Assembly: GCF_027887165.1 (NCBI RefSeq)
Contig: NC_077228.1
Location: forward strand, 183,315,309 to 183,379,308
Direction of reading: 5' to 3'
From: Monodelphis domestica
Taxonomy: Eukaryota; Chordata; Mammalia; Didelphimorphia; Didelphidae
DNA: 64,000 bases
Shown here: positions 1 to 9,597 of the stretch, piece by piece
Layout: each line of letters starts with the position of its first letter
How positions within the stretch are numbered: position 1 is the stretch's first letter
Program-made: the position numbers and the translations under genes
Notes under the pieces: model-generated
Told to the model about the DNA's origin: nothing
Database searches by the model: none
Seen by the model: the letters and a program-made list of their open reading frames with translations, nothing else

Positions 1-165
1 ACCTAGAGGCAGGGAAAGAAAGACATAGAGAGGGAAAGAATTAGGGTGAGAGGGGGAAAGAAAGAGAAAGAGGGGTTGACAGAGATAGAGTTGTAGAGAC
101 AGAGAAAGAGAGACAGGGAGAGAGAGCAAAAGAAAGAGAACAGGCATACCCATTGTACAAAACCG
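1..165 (+). repeat. Purine-rich GA low-complexity tract
   Basis: Irregular A/G sequence built from repeats like AGAGAGACAGG and GGGAAAGAAAGA. It is probably a decayed (GA)n microsatellite running in from outside the window. Confidence 0.7.
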
Positions 166-311
166 TCACTTTCAGCAGAGAGGGTCAGTTATATATAATG
201 CCCAAACTTTGCTTTTGCACCAGTGCTGTGACTTGATGGGTGTAGCATGCACCTGGTAAGGAATTCCCTCTACCCACATATAGCTCAGCCCCTGCTCTGC
301 AAATTCTAGTC

Positions 312-511
312 TTTTTTTTTAACCCTTACCTTCCATCTTTGAATCAATACTGTGTATTGATTCCAAGGCAGAAGAGTGGTAAGGGCTAGGCAATGGGGGT
401 CAAGTGACTTGCCCAAGGTCACACAGCTAAGAAGTGTCTGAGGCCACATTTGAACCCAGAACCCCCCATCTCTAAGCCTGGCTCTCAATCCACTGAGCCA
501 CCCTGCTGCCT
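312..511 (-). mobile_element. Marsupial CORE-SINE (tRNA-derived, long tail)
   Basis: This is a full-length antisense copy of the window's commonest SINE. The sense element has a tRNA-like head (GGGGCAGCTGGGTGGCTCAG), a core region with AGCTGTGTGACCCTGGGCAA, and a tail ending in GACAGAAGGTAAGGGTTT plus poly(A). Pol III transcription and LINE-driven retroposition are inferred from the family. Confidence 0.9.
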
Positions 512-708
512 CCTCAACTATTTTAGAAAATAATTTCGAAATTTTATTTTCACATATCTTTTCCTTGTTCAAGATTCCTATAAATATTTCTTCAAATAGT
601 CTCGAGGAGAGTCATATAGGTGGGTATCGGGGAACTATACCAGTATGGACATCTTTCATCCTCCAAACTAGAAATGGCAAGAGTATAGATGAACAATATA
701 TCTATTAA

Positions 709-907
709 GGGGGCAGCTGGGTGGCTCAGTGGATTGAGAGTCAGGCCTAGAGATGGGAAGTCCTAGGTTCAAATCTGGTCTCAGATACTTCCTAGCTGTG
801 TGACCCTGGGCAAGTCACTTAACTACCATTGCCTAGCCCTTCTCTTCTGCTTTGGAACCAATGCACAGTATTTATTTTTAAGATGGAAGATAAGGGTTTT
901 TTAAAAA
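709..907 (+). mobile_element. Marsupial CORE-SINE, same family as 312-511
   Basis: Sense copy with intact head (GGGGGCAGCTGGGTGGCTCA), core and tail, ending in a T/A-rich stretch. Confidence 0.9.
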
Positions 908-979
908 CACATCAACTAAAAATTATTTCTACCAGACTTAGGTCTACAACTTCTGTGAGTTCTAGGACAGCATTAGGAG

Positions 980-1104
980 TACTTAAATAGCACTTTGCAT
1001 ATGTTACAAATGTTAACTCATTTTAACTTGAAAACAAACCCTGGGAGGTAGTTGCTATTTTTACTCCCATTTTGTAGATAATAAAATTGAGGCAGACAAA
1101 ATGA
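980..1104 (-). repeat. MIR fragment, first half of a split copy
   Basis: Antisense MIR-like sequence (ACTCATTTTAAC, CCCTGGGAGGTAG, CCATTTTGTAGA) that stops at GAGGCAGACAAAATGA. The remaining part resumes after 1,536 (TTATGTGACTTG and then CCAAGGTCACACAGC). The two halves fit as one MIR split by a later insertion. Confidence 0.65.
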
Positions 1105-1536
1105 TGTGGACTATGAAACCAAAGGGCCCAGTTGCATTCACTTGTGACATAGGGATTCTGCAGAAAGTGGAGCACAAAATTAGGATCATCAGTCCAAGTT
1201 TTATTGGGGGGAATTCCTTACAGGTATCCCCAGTGACAGCATCTCACCACAGACAGCCAGCAGCCAGGGCTGGGTCTGTGCAAGGCCTTTGTGCTTAAAC
1301 TATTTCTGTGTTTTCTAGCAAAACTACTTAGAGGAGTCAGCCGAAAAACGGCAGGAAGTGTAGCAGGAGTGTGGCTGAAATTATAGCATGTATAACTGGT
1401 CAAGCAAAATTGAATTGACTGCCAGCCAGCTGCCATTCTTGCCCTTGCTAGCATCATGATGAGTTTCTTGTCCCTAACTGAAACCATAAAACCTACAAAG
1501 CTCCTAACTGTAACCATGATCTATATAACCCACCCA
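1105..1536 (-). mobile_element. Solo LTR-like fossil inserted in a MIR
   Basis: A 432-bp insert splits a MIR copy. Read on the minus strand it has TG...CA ends and an AATAAA signal at 1,205-1,200, followed by about 100 bp of U5-like sequence. No internal retroviral region is present, so it looks like a solo LTR. The class is not certain, and a non-LTR origin cannot be excluded. Confidence 0.45.
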
Positions 1537-1605
1537 GAAGTTATGTGACTTGTCCAAGGTCACACAGCTATTCAGTGTCATGCAGGATTTAAAAACGAGG
1601 TCTCT
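1537..1605 (-). repeat. MIR fragment, second half of a split copy
   Basis: This continues the antisense MIR from 980-1,104 with the typical ATGTGACTTGTCCAAGGTCA core. It shows that the intervening 432 bp arrived later. Confidence 0.6.
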
Positions 1606-1749
1606 ATTACTGCAACATGTAGTTGATTAGAGGAGAATAGCAGGATACTCCAAAAGAACCCACTTGTGAAGAACTATTAAACTTGACCATAGCTTTAGTT
1701 TTCCTTTCAATTTCCACTTCATTAAAAAAAATATTTCCCTTAGTATCAA

Positions 1750-2505
1750 TTCTTTTTTAAAATTATTTTTATTTTAATAACAAATTTTCACTGTTTTCTG
1801 AAGTTATATGATCCAAATTGTCTCCCTTCCCCCCTTCCCTCCCCTCTCCTGGGGCTGACAAGCAATTCAACCTCAGTTATATATGTATTATCATGAAAAA
1901 ACACATTTCCATATTATTCATTTTTGTAAGTGAATATCGCTTGTAATACCAAAATCCTGAAACATATACACAAATAATGAAAAATCATCTGCTTTCATCT
2001 GCATTTCTCCTCCGCCAGTTCTTTCTTTGAAGGTGTGTAACACCTTTGTTCTAAAGAATTGTCCTGGATCATTGTGTTGCTGAAAGTAACCAAGTCTATC
2101 ACATTTGCTCATTCCACAGTATTGCTGTTACTGTGTACAATGTTTTCCTGGTTCTGCTTATTTCACTCTGCATCAGTTCATGCAGATCTTTCCTGCTCTT
2201 TCTGAAATCATCCAGTTCATTATTCCCTATAGCACAATAGAATTCCATCACCAATATATGCCATCATTTGTTCAGCCATACTCTAATTGATGGACATGCC
2301 TTTAGTTTCCCGCTCTTTGCCACCATAAAAAAAGAGCAGATAGAAATATTATTGTACAAACATATCCTTTCCCATTAAAAAAATCTTTTTGGTATATAGA
2401 CCTAGTAGTGGTATTATGCATTCTTTTTTAGCCCTTTGGGCATAATTCCAACTTGCCCTCCAGAATGGTTGGATCAGTTCACAACTCCGCCAGCAATGTG
2501 TTGGT
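1750..2505 (-). mobile_element. L1 3' fragment (ORF2 end and 3' UTR)
   Basis: Antisense L1 end. Landmarks are GGGGCTGACAAGCAATTC in the 3' UTR and CTGCATCAGTTCATGCAGAT, the reverse of the L1 segment around 'ACATGAACTGATG' seen repeatedly elsewhere here. The final ORF2 peptides can be traced on the minus strand in pieces. The element is 5'-truncated. Confidence 0.8.
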
Positions 2506-2514
2506 GTCCCAGTT

Positions 2515-2677
2515 CCTTAGAATCAGTTCTAAGACAGAAGAGCAGCAAGGGCTAGCTAATAAGGGTTCAATGACTTGCCCACGGACACACAGTTAGAAAT
2601 TGTCTGAGGTTAGATTTGAATCCAGGTCACCCAACTCTAGACCAGGGGCTGTATCTACTACATGAACTAGCTGCCCC
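2515..2677 (-). mobile_element. Marsupial CORE-SINE, diverged
   Basis: Antisense copy of the long-tail SINE family. It is more diverged, keeping GACTTGCCCACGGACACACA and ending in AGCTGCCCC. It lies directly after the L1 fragment. Confidence 0.75.
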
Positions 2678-2726
2678 AATTTCCACTAAATTTAAAGCTA
2701 AGCTATTAAGTCAAGTACTGGGGGAG

Positions 2727-2980
2727 GGAGTTAGGTAGCATGGCGGATAGAGCACTGGTTTTGGAATCAGGAAGATTCACCTTTCTAAGTTCAAATCCAG
2801 CCTTAGATACTTCCTAGCTGTGTGACCCGGGGCAAATCGCTTAACCCTGTTGGCCTCAGTTTCCTCATCTGAAAATTTATCTGGAGAAGGGAATGGCAAA
2901 CCACTCCAGTGTCTTTGTCAAGAAAATTCCCAAATGGAGTCATGAAGAGTCAGACATGACTGAATAACAATAACAAAATT
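2727..2980 (+). mobile_element. CORE-SINE with RTE-type tail
   Basis: The head and core resemble MIR-type CORE-SINEs (TAGCTGTGTGACCCGGGGCA). The 3' part (GGCAAACCACTCCAGT, CCCAAATGGAGTCATGAAGA) ends in ATAACAATAACAA. That tail is shared with RTE LINEs and suggests mobilisation by RTE. Confidence 0.75.
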
Positions 2981-3107
2981 AAGCCGTTTCCCACAAGTTG
3001 TATAAGAGCAGCTTAGTATCTATTGAGATGGTCTATTTACAGTAACCCTATATTTCAATTATAAGAAAAGCAAATTTAGCAAGGCTTCACAAGAATTTAT
3101 CCAATCA

Positions 3108-3360
3108 TATGAGCAACTGGTAGTATAGTGGCCAGGGCTCTGGATTTGGGCTGAAAAGGACCCAAGTTTGAATCCTGCTTTAGATACTAGTTATGTGACC
3201 CAGATAAACCACTTAAGCACTCGAGCCTCAGTTTTGGCATCTGTAAAATGGGATTAATAACAGCTCCTACCTCACAGGGTGGTTGATGGGTTCAAATGAG
3301 ATAATAAAGTATATGTAAAGTGCTTTGCAAACCCTAAAGTGTTATATAACCTCCACTCAT
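3108..3360 (+). repeat. MIR/THER-like ancient SINE
   Basis: Sense MIR-like copy running from a tRNA-like start through CATCTGTAAAATGGG and ACCTCACAGGGTGG to AAAGTGCTTTGCAAACC, the typical MIR 3' half. Confidence 0.8.
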
Positions 3361-3639
3361 TTTTAAAAAAATCACTTTTAGTTTGAGAAACATGGTCAGT
3401 GGAGATCTAGTACACCTTTCTTTCTTGAATAGCAAACAAAGGCATAGAAAACCATAAATGAAAGATGAAGAGGGCTCTGAGCAGCCACAATCAGTGTCAC
3501 AATCCATTCACTAAAGCTCATGGTAAGCCTTCCCAGCTTTTTCTCAGAGGCTTCTGGCAAATGGCCCTATAGACTACAATGAGATTTGAAAGCATTCCTC
3601 TGAGATGGTAAGAAAGTAGGCTTAGACATTATCTGGTGT

Positions 3640-3818
3640 GGGAGGCAGCTAGATGCAACAGTGAATAGAATATCAGGTCTGGAGGTCCTGGTTTCAAATC
3701 TGGCCTTTTGACACTTCCTAGCTGTGTGACCCTGGGCAAGTCACTTAACACTATTTGCCTCGCCCTTGCCCTTTTGTCTAGTTGTTACTGAGATAGAAGG
3801 GAAAGTTTTTTTTTTTTT
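3640..3818 (+). mobile_element. Marsupial CORE-SINE
   Basis: Sense copy of the long-tail SINE family with a shortened tail, ending in a run of T/A. It contains CTAGCTGTGTGACCCTGGGC. Confidence 0.8.
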
Positions 3819-4212
3819 AAAGTCATCTAGCGTTATCAGTTCTTCCACCTTAGCCACCAATGCTGGATCTCAGAAGGCCCACCAGCCCAAAAACCTCCAG
3901 AGAAGAGACCCTTCCTCTCCAGTCTCATTTTTATTGCCATCCCTCTCCATGTCAGGTCCTTTCCCTCTGTGCTTGTCTACCACATCTCAGGAACCAAAGT
4001 CTCTGTTTGGAGTGTTCTAGTCAACCTAATGGGCTGGTTTGGACAAGCAGAAAGTTCGTGACACTGGGAGGAAGGGGTTCCCTTTACATACATGATCATA
4101 CCTGTAGAAGCCAGATCAAATTGCTTCTCATCTCCAGGAAAGGGAAGAGAAGGGAGAGGGAACATTTAGACCTTGTAATTTTGGAAAACATATATTGAAA
4201 ATTGCTATTATT

Positions 4213-4390
4213 GGGGGCAGCTGGGTAGCTGAGAGGATTGAGACCCAGGACTAGAGATGGGAGGTTCTGAGTTCAAATTTGGCCTCAGACACTTCCTAGC
4301 TGTGTGACCCTGGGCAAGTCACTTAACCTCCATTGGCTAACCCTGACCACTCTTGGTTCTAAGACAGGAAGTAAGGGGTTTTTTTTAATT
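4213..4390 (+). mobile_element. Marsupial CORE-SINE with target-site duplication
   Basis: Sense copy flanked by the direct repeat AATTGCTATTAT (left of 4,213 and again right after the tail). This is a preserved retroposition footprint, so the copy is relatively recent. Confidence 0.88.
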
Positions 4391-4429
4391 GCTATTATGT
4401 ATAATTGGTTAAATGAAATGTTTTTAAAA

Positions 4430-4830
4430 GTTCTAAATTTTAATTTTTTATCTATAAATATTTTATTTTTCCTAATTACATGTAAAATTTTTTACTATTC
4501 CTTTTTTATTAAATTTTTAAATTTAAAATTTCCAAATGACTTCTCTCCTTTGGGAAGGTGTTTCCTCCCTCTTCCCTGAGATGACAAGCAATCTATTACA
4601 GATTTTACACAAACATTTTTCCATATTTGTTATTTTGTAGAAGAAAACTAAAAAAGAGGGGAAAAAAAAGAAATATAGTACGCTTCGGTTTGCATTCAGA
4701 TGCCATCAGTTCTTTCTCTGGAAGCAGAGAATTTTGGGATTGACTTGGATTATTGGATTGCTCAGAATAACTGTCATTCTAGCTCTTTATCATACAATAT
4801 TGCATAAATCACTTTGCACAACTTATAGCG
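4430..4830 (-). mobile_element. Old L1 3' UTR fragment
   Basis: Antisense and diverged. It keeps CCTAATTACATGTAA and GAGATGACAAGCAATCTATT, the reverse of the L1 tail region seen at 24,640-24,690 and 52,590-52,612. Confidence 0.55.
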
Positions 4831-4901
4831 TTACAGAAATGCTAGTGATTATTATTTTGGTGATGATGGCAGATAGGGGATTGAGAAAAAAACTAGGCAT
4901 T

Positions 4902-4912
4902 AGTGTGAGTGA

Positions 4913-4950
<38 letters not shown>
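4902..4950 (+). repeat. (TG)n microsatellite
   Basis: GTGAGTGAGTGAG leading into about 19 TG dinucleotides with one TT interruption. Confidence 0.95.
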
Positions 4951-4951
<1 letters not shown>

Positions 4952-5384
4952 TGTTAAGGGAGGGAAGGAGTACAAAATGCCTCATCACTTAAGGCTTAAT
5001 GAATTTATAACAAGGGGCAGAGATTGACCCCATGTTATAAGAGTGGGGCAGGTCTTTAAGTAAGGGGCTTTGGGCATTGAGACAAAAGAGTGACATAGGG
5101 ACAGACTAGATGGGATGACACCTACATGCATCACTTAGTGTAGACAGGATCAGAGGAGTCATTTAATCCTAAACCCTCATTTCCCAAAAGGGAAACTCAA
5201 AATCTGGAGAGGTTATTTGCCCAAGGTTGCCTAGGAATGAGTATTAGCAGAGCTGGGATTTGATAGCAAATCCATCGTAATCTCTTCTGATTCCAAATCA
5301 AGGATTCTTTCTATCCTATCTCAGCTCTATAGGGAAGAATCATAACCTTTGTTTGTGACTTTGGCATGATTACCATAGTAAGAG

Positions 5385-5635
5385 CACACTTTGTGGTGGT
5401 TCAGTTCTCTCCGACTCTCTGTGACCCCATTGTTCTATCAGATTTTCTTGGCAAGATGGTAGAGAGCTTTCCATTTCCTTCTCCAATGTGCCCCCATTTT
5501 GTAGATGAGGAACTGAGGCAAATAAAGACTTGTCCAGGGTCCCTTAGTTAGGAGGTGTTTGATCTCTATTTTGAACTCAGATCTTCCTTACTCCAGGGCT
5601 GGTGCTGTATCCAATGCTGCCACCTAGCTGCCCAG
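5385..5635 (-). mobile_element. CORE-SINE with RTE-type tail, antisense
   Basis: Antisense copy of the RTE-tailed SINE (TTCAGTTCTCTCCGACTCTC, TTTCTTGGCAAGATGG, TTTGTAGATGAGGAACTGAG), ending in GCCACCTAGCTGCCC. Confidence 0.75.
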
Positions 5636-5674
5636 GAGCACACCAGATCTGGTTAAAACATGAAAATGACACTG

Positions 5675-5835
5675 AATCATTGACCCTGGGCAAGTCATTT
5701 AAACCCATTTACTTTAGCTTCCTCATCTGTAAAATGAGCCAAAGAAGGAACTTTCAAAAACGAATGCAACATTTTTTGCCAAGAAAGTCCCAAATGGAGC
5801 CATGAAGTGTTGGGCTCAACAGAACAATCACATTG
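5675..5835 (+). mobile_element. CORE-SINE with RTE-type tail, 5'-truncated
   Basis: Sense copy lacking the head. It contains GACCCTGGGCAAGTCATTTA, CCTCATCTGTAAAATGAG and the RTE-like tail CCAAGAAAGTCCCAAATGGA. Confidence 0.7.
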
Positions 5836-5839
5836 ATTG

Positions 5840-5935
5840 GTGTGGGGTTTTCGGTATTTTTGTCTTTGTATTCCCAGAACCTAGCACAGTGCCTGTAACA
5901 TAGTAGGTAGCTAATAAATATTGGTTAATTGGTTC
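5840..5935 (+). repeat. L2 3' end
   Basis: Typical L2 end: CCTAGCACAGTGCCTG, CATAGTAGG, TAATAAATATT and TTGGTTAATTGG. Confidence 0.75.
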
Positions 5936-5939
5936 AATT

Positions 5940-6540
5940 GGGAATGGTTTGGGTTTTATCTTCTCAACCATTTTGCATTGTACAACAGGGAGTCAAATGG
6001 AAAGAGGGCAAGGGGAGAAGGTAAAGGTCATCTTTAAGAGGTAACTTCTTCAAAGTGGGGACTTCCGATTGTCAGTCCAAATGACAGGGGTTCATAGCAA
6101 AGCTTGAATGTAGGAAAGAAGCAGCAAGGGGGAGTCCAGATGCTAGTAGAGGTGGCCGTGGAGTCTCATCTGGGTGGGGGAATCATGAGATATTATAGCA
6201 TTAAGGGGCTTCAGGGGTAATACAACTTAGGTTGCCTCTATTGGTTATCTCTGGGGAAGGTGAGCTGCTTGGATTAACTTCATTGGATGTCCCAGAGAGG
6301 GATGGGATGTTGTAGGCAACAGTTTTGTTGGCTTTCTGCTGCCTAGTTGGGGTCTTTGGTTTATCATTGATCGATCTCAGCAACCTGGAGGATGGAAGCC
6401 CTTTGTTTTTGGAAAATATTTCAAAGTGATTAATGGCATCTCCTTCTTGAAGTTGAAACTCCATACCTCCTCCTCACGACCAAACCCATTTTAGGATAGT
6501 TAAAACATAGTAATAATAGTTGGCATTTATAAAGCCCTTT
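5940..6540. other. Intergenic stretch without recognised gene
   Basis: Unique-looking sequence. The minus strand holds an 87-codon open frame at 6,464-6,201 with no recognisable domain. I found no splice context or promoter to support it as a gene. Confidence 0.4.
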
Positions 6541-6914
6541 GAGGTTGGAAATGATGATTGATAGAGGCTCAGTGGACTTGATTCTTGCTTTTACTGGTGT
6601 GTTTCAGGAATTAATGTGCAAGAAAGTCACAGATTCCATAGAATTAGAATGCTTAAGCCTACATCCTTGCTTCCCAATAGTAAAATTTCTCTGTGCATTA
6701 TCCCTCTTCGTTTTTTCAATGCAACAACATGGAAAACTGTTCTCTTTGTCTGTTCAAGAGATTAATGATGTTTTTTTTTCTAGGCTCCTACGCATAGAAT
6801 TGGAATGTTACACTGAGGAGGATGATAATTTGTTCACACTTGACTAGGCTGAGCACACTGAGATCTGCTTGCAATTGTCTTACTTTCAGCAAGGCTGGTT
6901 TCTGTAGCCATCTC

Positions 6915-7070
6915 CTTTGGTGTTGTTCAGTCATTTTTTAGTTGTGTTCCATTTCTCATGATCCTCTTTGGGGTTTTCTTGGCAAAGATCCTGGAGTGGC
7001 TTGCCATTTCCTTTTCTGTCTCATTTTACAGATTTGGAAACCGAGGCAAACAGGGTGAAGTGACTTGGGT
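6915..7070 (-). mobile_element. CORE-SINE with RTE-type tail, antisense fragment
   Basis: Contains GGGGTTTTCTTGGCAAAGAT, CTGGAGTGGCTTGCCATTTC and TTTACAGATTTGGAAACCGA, then stops in the core. Confidence 0.75.
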
Positions 7071-7361
7071 TACTTTGCTGCTATCAGCTTGCATATACAC
7101 AGGAAGGGTCCCACAGACCATGGATCCCAGAAGCTAGCTCTCCACTGTGAAATGATTTGAGCCTGCTTTCCTACCACCCCAGAGGAATGTCTTCAGATCT
7201 CATAGTGCCATCTTCCCTTGGAGAAAGGAGAATCCTACTTGAGGTTTGTGTCTGCTGCTGCTGTAATATGTGGCACTATTGGGACATCACGTTATTGGGT
7301 CTGTGGGATGCTGGGTCCCATGTTTATTCTATTCTACTAAAAGTTTACTAAGGTCCTTTTA

Positions 7362-7562
7362 AAATTTTTTTTATTTTGAGCTCTTACTTTGTCTTAGAAT
7401 TAATACTATCTGTTCCAAGGCAGAAGAGTACTAAGGGCTTAGGCGATTGGGGTCAAGTGACTTGCCCAGGGACACATAGCTAGTGTCTGAGGTCAGATTT
7501 GAACCAGGTCCACTCATCTCCAAGCCTGGCTCTCTATCTGCCAAGCCACCAGCCTGCCCCTA
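7362..7562 (-). mobile_element. Marsupial CORE-SINE
   Basis: Antisense copy with tail (TTAGAATTAATACTATCTGT), core and head. It is followed directly by an L1 3' end. Confidence 0.85.
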
Positions 7563-7569
7563 AGGTTTT

Positions 7570-7990
7570 TTTTTTTTAATTTTTTAGTCAATTTATGTAT
7601 TTGTATTTTATTCATTTATTTATTTAGTCAATTTAGAACATTATTCTTTGGTTACAAGAATCATATTCCTTTCTTCCCTTCCCTCCCCCACTCTTCCCAT
7701 ATCCCATGCACAATTCCACTGGGTATTACATGTGTCCTTGATCAGAACCTATTTCCATGTTGTTGATGTTTACACTAGGATCTTCATTTAGAGTCTCCAT
7801 CCACAATCATATCCCTTCGACCCAGGTAGTCAAGCAGTTGTTTTTCTTCTGTGTTTCTACTCCCACAGTTTTTCCTCTGAATGTGGATAGCGTTCTTTCT
7901 TGTAGATCCCTCCAAGTTGTTCAGGATCACTGCATTGCCACTAATGGAGAAGGCCATTACATTCAATTGTACCTCAGTGTATCAGGGTTT
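7570..7990 (-). mobile_element. L1 3' end
   Basis: Antisense copy of the same L1 subfamily as 16,911-17,600. It shares the reverse complements of TGCAATGTCC, the GAGACTCTAAATGA block and the GTACAATTGAATGTAATG block. It is 5'-truncated within the ORF2/3' UTR boundary. Confidence 0.8.
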
Positions 7991-8049
7991 TCAGTTTTAA
8001 TTGAACTGAACACACATCATTTTAGGTTCATGAATATCATTGGATAACA

Positions 8050-8155
8050 GGATCACAAATATAGGTTTGTAAAAAGGGACTTAAGAGGCTCCCTTATTTT
8101 ACAGATGAGGAAACTGAGGCACGAGAGGCAATTCGCTCAGGGTTCCACAGCTAGT
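8050..8155 (-). repeat. MIR fragment
   Basis: Antisense MIR core: TTTTACAGATGAGGAAACTG, GGCACGAGAGG and CACAGCTAGTAGG. Confidence 0.65.
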
Positions 8156-8495
8156 AGGCTTTGCTGTTCCTTGAACACATGCCAATCCATGACCCACCTC
8201 TGTGGATGGCTGCCCCCTCTCCTCATCTCCATATCCTGGCTTTCTCCAAATCCCAGCACAGCTCCCACCTTCCCCAATTTCCCTTAATGCCAGCGCCTTC
8301 TCATGGCGATCATCTCCCGTTTATCCTGTATAGATTTCGTTCCTATAAAGCTGTTTGATTGTTGTCTCCGTCAGTCAGACAATGAGTTCCTTGTGGGCAG
8401 GGACAATCTTTGCCTTTTTTTTGGTAATCCCCAGCACTTAGCACAGGGCCTGGCACATAGTAGGGACTTACTTAATAAATTCTTGTTGACTTAAA
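8156..8495 (+). repeat. L2 3' region
   Basis: Sense L2 end with GAGTTCCTTGTGGGCAGGGA, CCCAGCACTTAGCACAGGGC and CTGGCACATAGTAGG, ending AATAAATTCTTGTTGAC. Confidence 0.8.
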
Positions 8496-8559
8496 AGTGT
8501 CTGGAACTAGAGAAAACTAAGGTAGACCAGTTTCAGCCTTAGTTTAAAAAAGCAAACAA

Positions 8560-9486
8560 GGCCTTCCCTTCTGTCTTAGAATCAATCGATCGATTCTAAA
8601 GTGGAAGAGCTAGAAGGAAGTAGCCAAACACTTCCCTTCTGTCTTAGAATCAATCGATCGATTCTAAAGTGGAAGAACTAGAAGGAAGTAGGCAAACACT
8701 TCCCTTCTGTCTTAGAATCAATCGATTCTGAGGTGGAAGAGCTAGAAGGAAGTAGCCACTCTTCCCTTCTGTCTTAGAATCAATCGATTGATTCTAAGGT
8801 GGAAGAGCTAGAAGGAAGTAGGCAAACACTTCCCTTCTGTCTTAGAATCAATCGATTCTGAGGTGGAAGAGCTAGAAGGAAGTAGCCACTCTTCCCTTCT
8901 GTCTTAGAATCAATCGATCGATTCTAAGGTGGAAGAGCTAGAAGGAAGTAGGCAAACACTTCCCTTCTGTCTTAGAATCAATCGATCGATTCTAAGGTGG
9001 AAGAGCTAGAAGGAAGTAGGCAAACACTTCCCTTCTGTCTTAGAATCAATCGATCGATTCTAAGGTGGAAGAGCTAGAAGGAAGTAGGCAAACACTTCCC
9101 TTCTGTCTTAGAATCAATCGATTCTGAGGTGGAAGAGCTAGAAGGAAGTAGCCACTCTTCCCTTCTGTCTTAGAATCAATCGATTGATTCTAAGGTGGAA
9201 GAGCTAGAAGGAAGTAGGCAAACACTTCCCTTCTGTCTTAGAATCAATCGATCGATTCTAAGGTGGAAGAGCTAGAAGGAAGTAGGCAAACACTTCCCTT
9301 CTGTCTTAGAATCAATCGATCGATTCTAAGGTGGAAGAGCTAGAAGGAAGTAGGCAAATACTTTCCTTCTGTCTTAGAATCAATCGATCGATTCTAAGGT
9401 GGAAGAGCTAGAAGGAAGTAGGCAAATACTTTCCTTCTGTCTTAGAATCAATCAATTCTGAGGTGGAAGAGCTAGAAGGAACTAGG
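8560..9486 (+). repeat. 14-unit minisatellite (68/62 bp) grown from a SINE tail
   Basis: Fourteen tandem units begin at CTGTCTTAGA positions 8571, 8639, 8707, 8769, 8837, 8899, 8967, 9035, 9103, 9165, 9233, 9301, 9369 and 9437. The period is 68 bp, except for three 62-bp units starting at 8707, 8837 and 9103. Each unit is the antisense tail of the local SINE (CTTAGAATCAATCGAT, GGTGGAAGAGCTAGAAGGAA, GTAGGCAAACACT). Long units carry the palindrome AATCGATCGATT; short ones carry only ATCGAT and end GTAGCCACT. The rest of the parent SINE follows at 9,487-9,597. Confidence 0.97.
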
Positions 9487-9597
9487 CAAGTGGGGTTGAG
9501 TGACCAAGGCCACATGGTTAGGAAGTGTCTGAGGTCAGATTGGAACCCGGGACCTCTTGCGTCTAGGCCTGGCTCTCAATCCACTGAGCCACCCAGC
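9487..9597 (-). mobile_element. Remainder of the CORE-SINE that seeded the minisatellite
   Basis: Antisense core and head of the SINE (GTGGGGTTGAGTGACC, GGTTAGGAAGTGTCTGAGGT, CCACTGAGCCACCCAGCT). It follows in register with the last minisatellite unit, so the array arose by amplification within this one element. Confidence 0.9.

Noticed and set aside
8560-9486. CRISPR-like array of regularly spaced repeats
   Set aside because: Units are contiguous without unique spacers and derive from a SINE in a mammalian genome, so this is a minisatellite.
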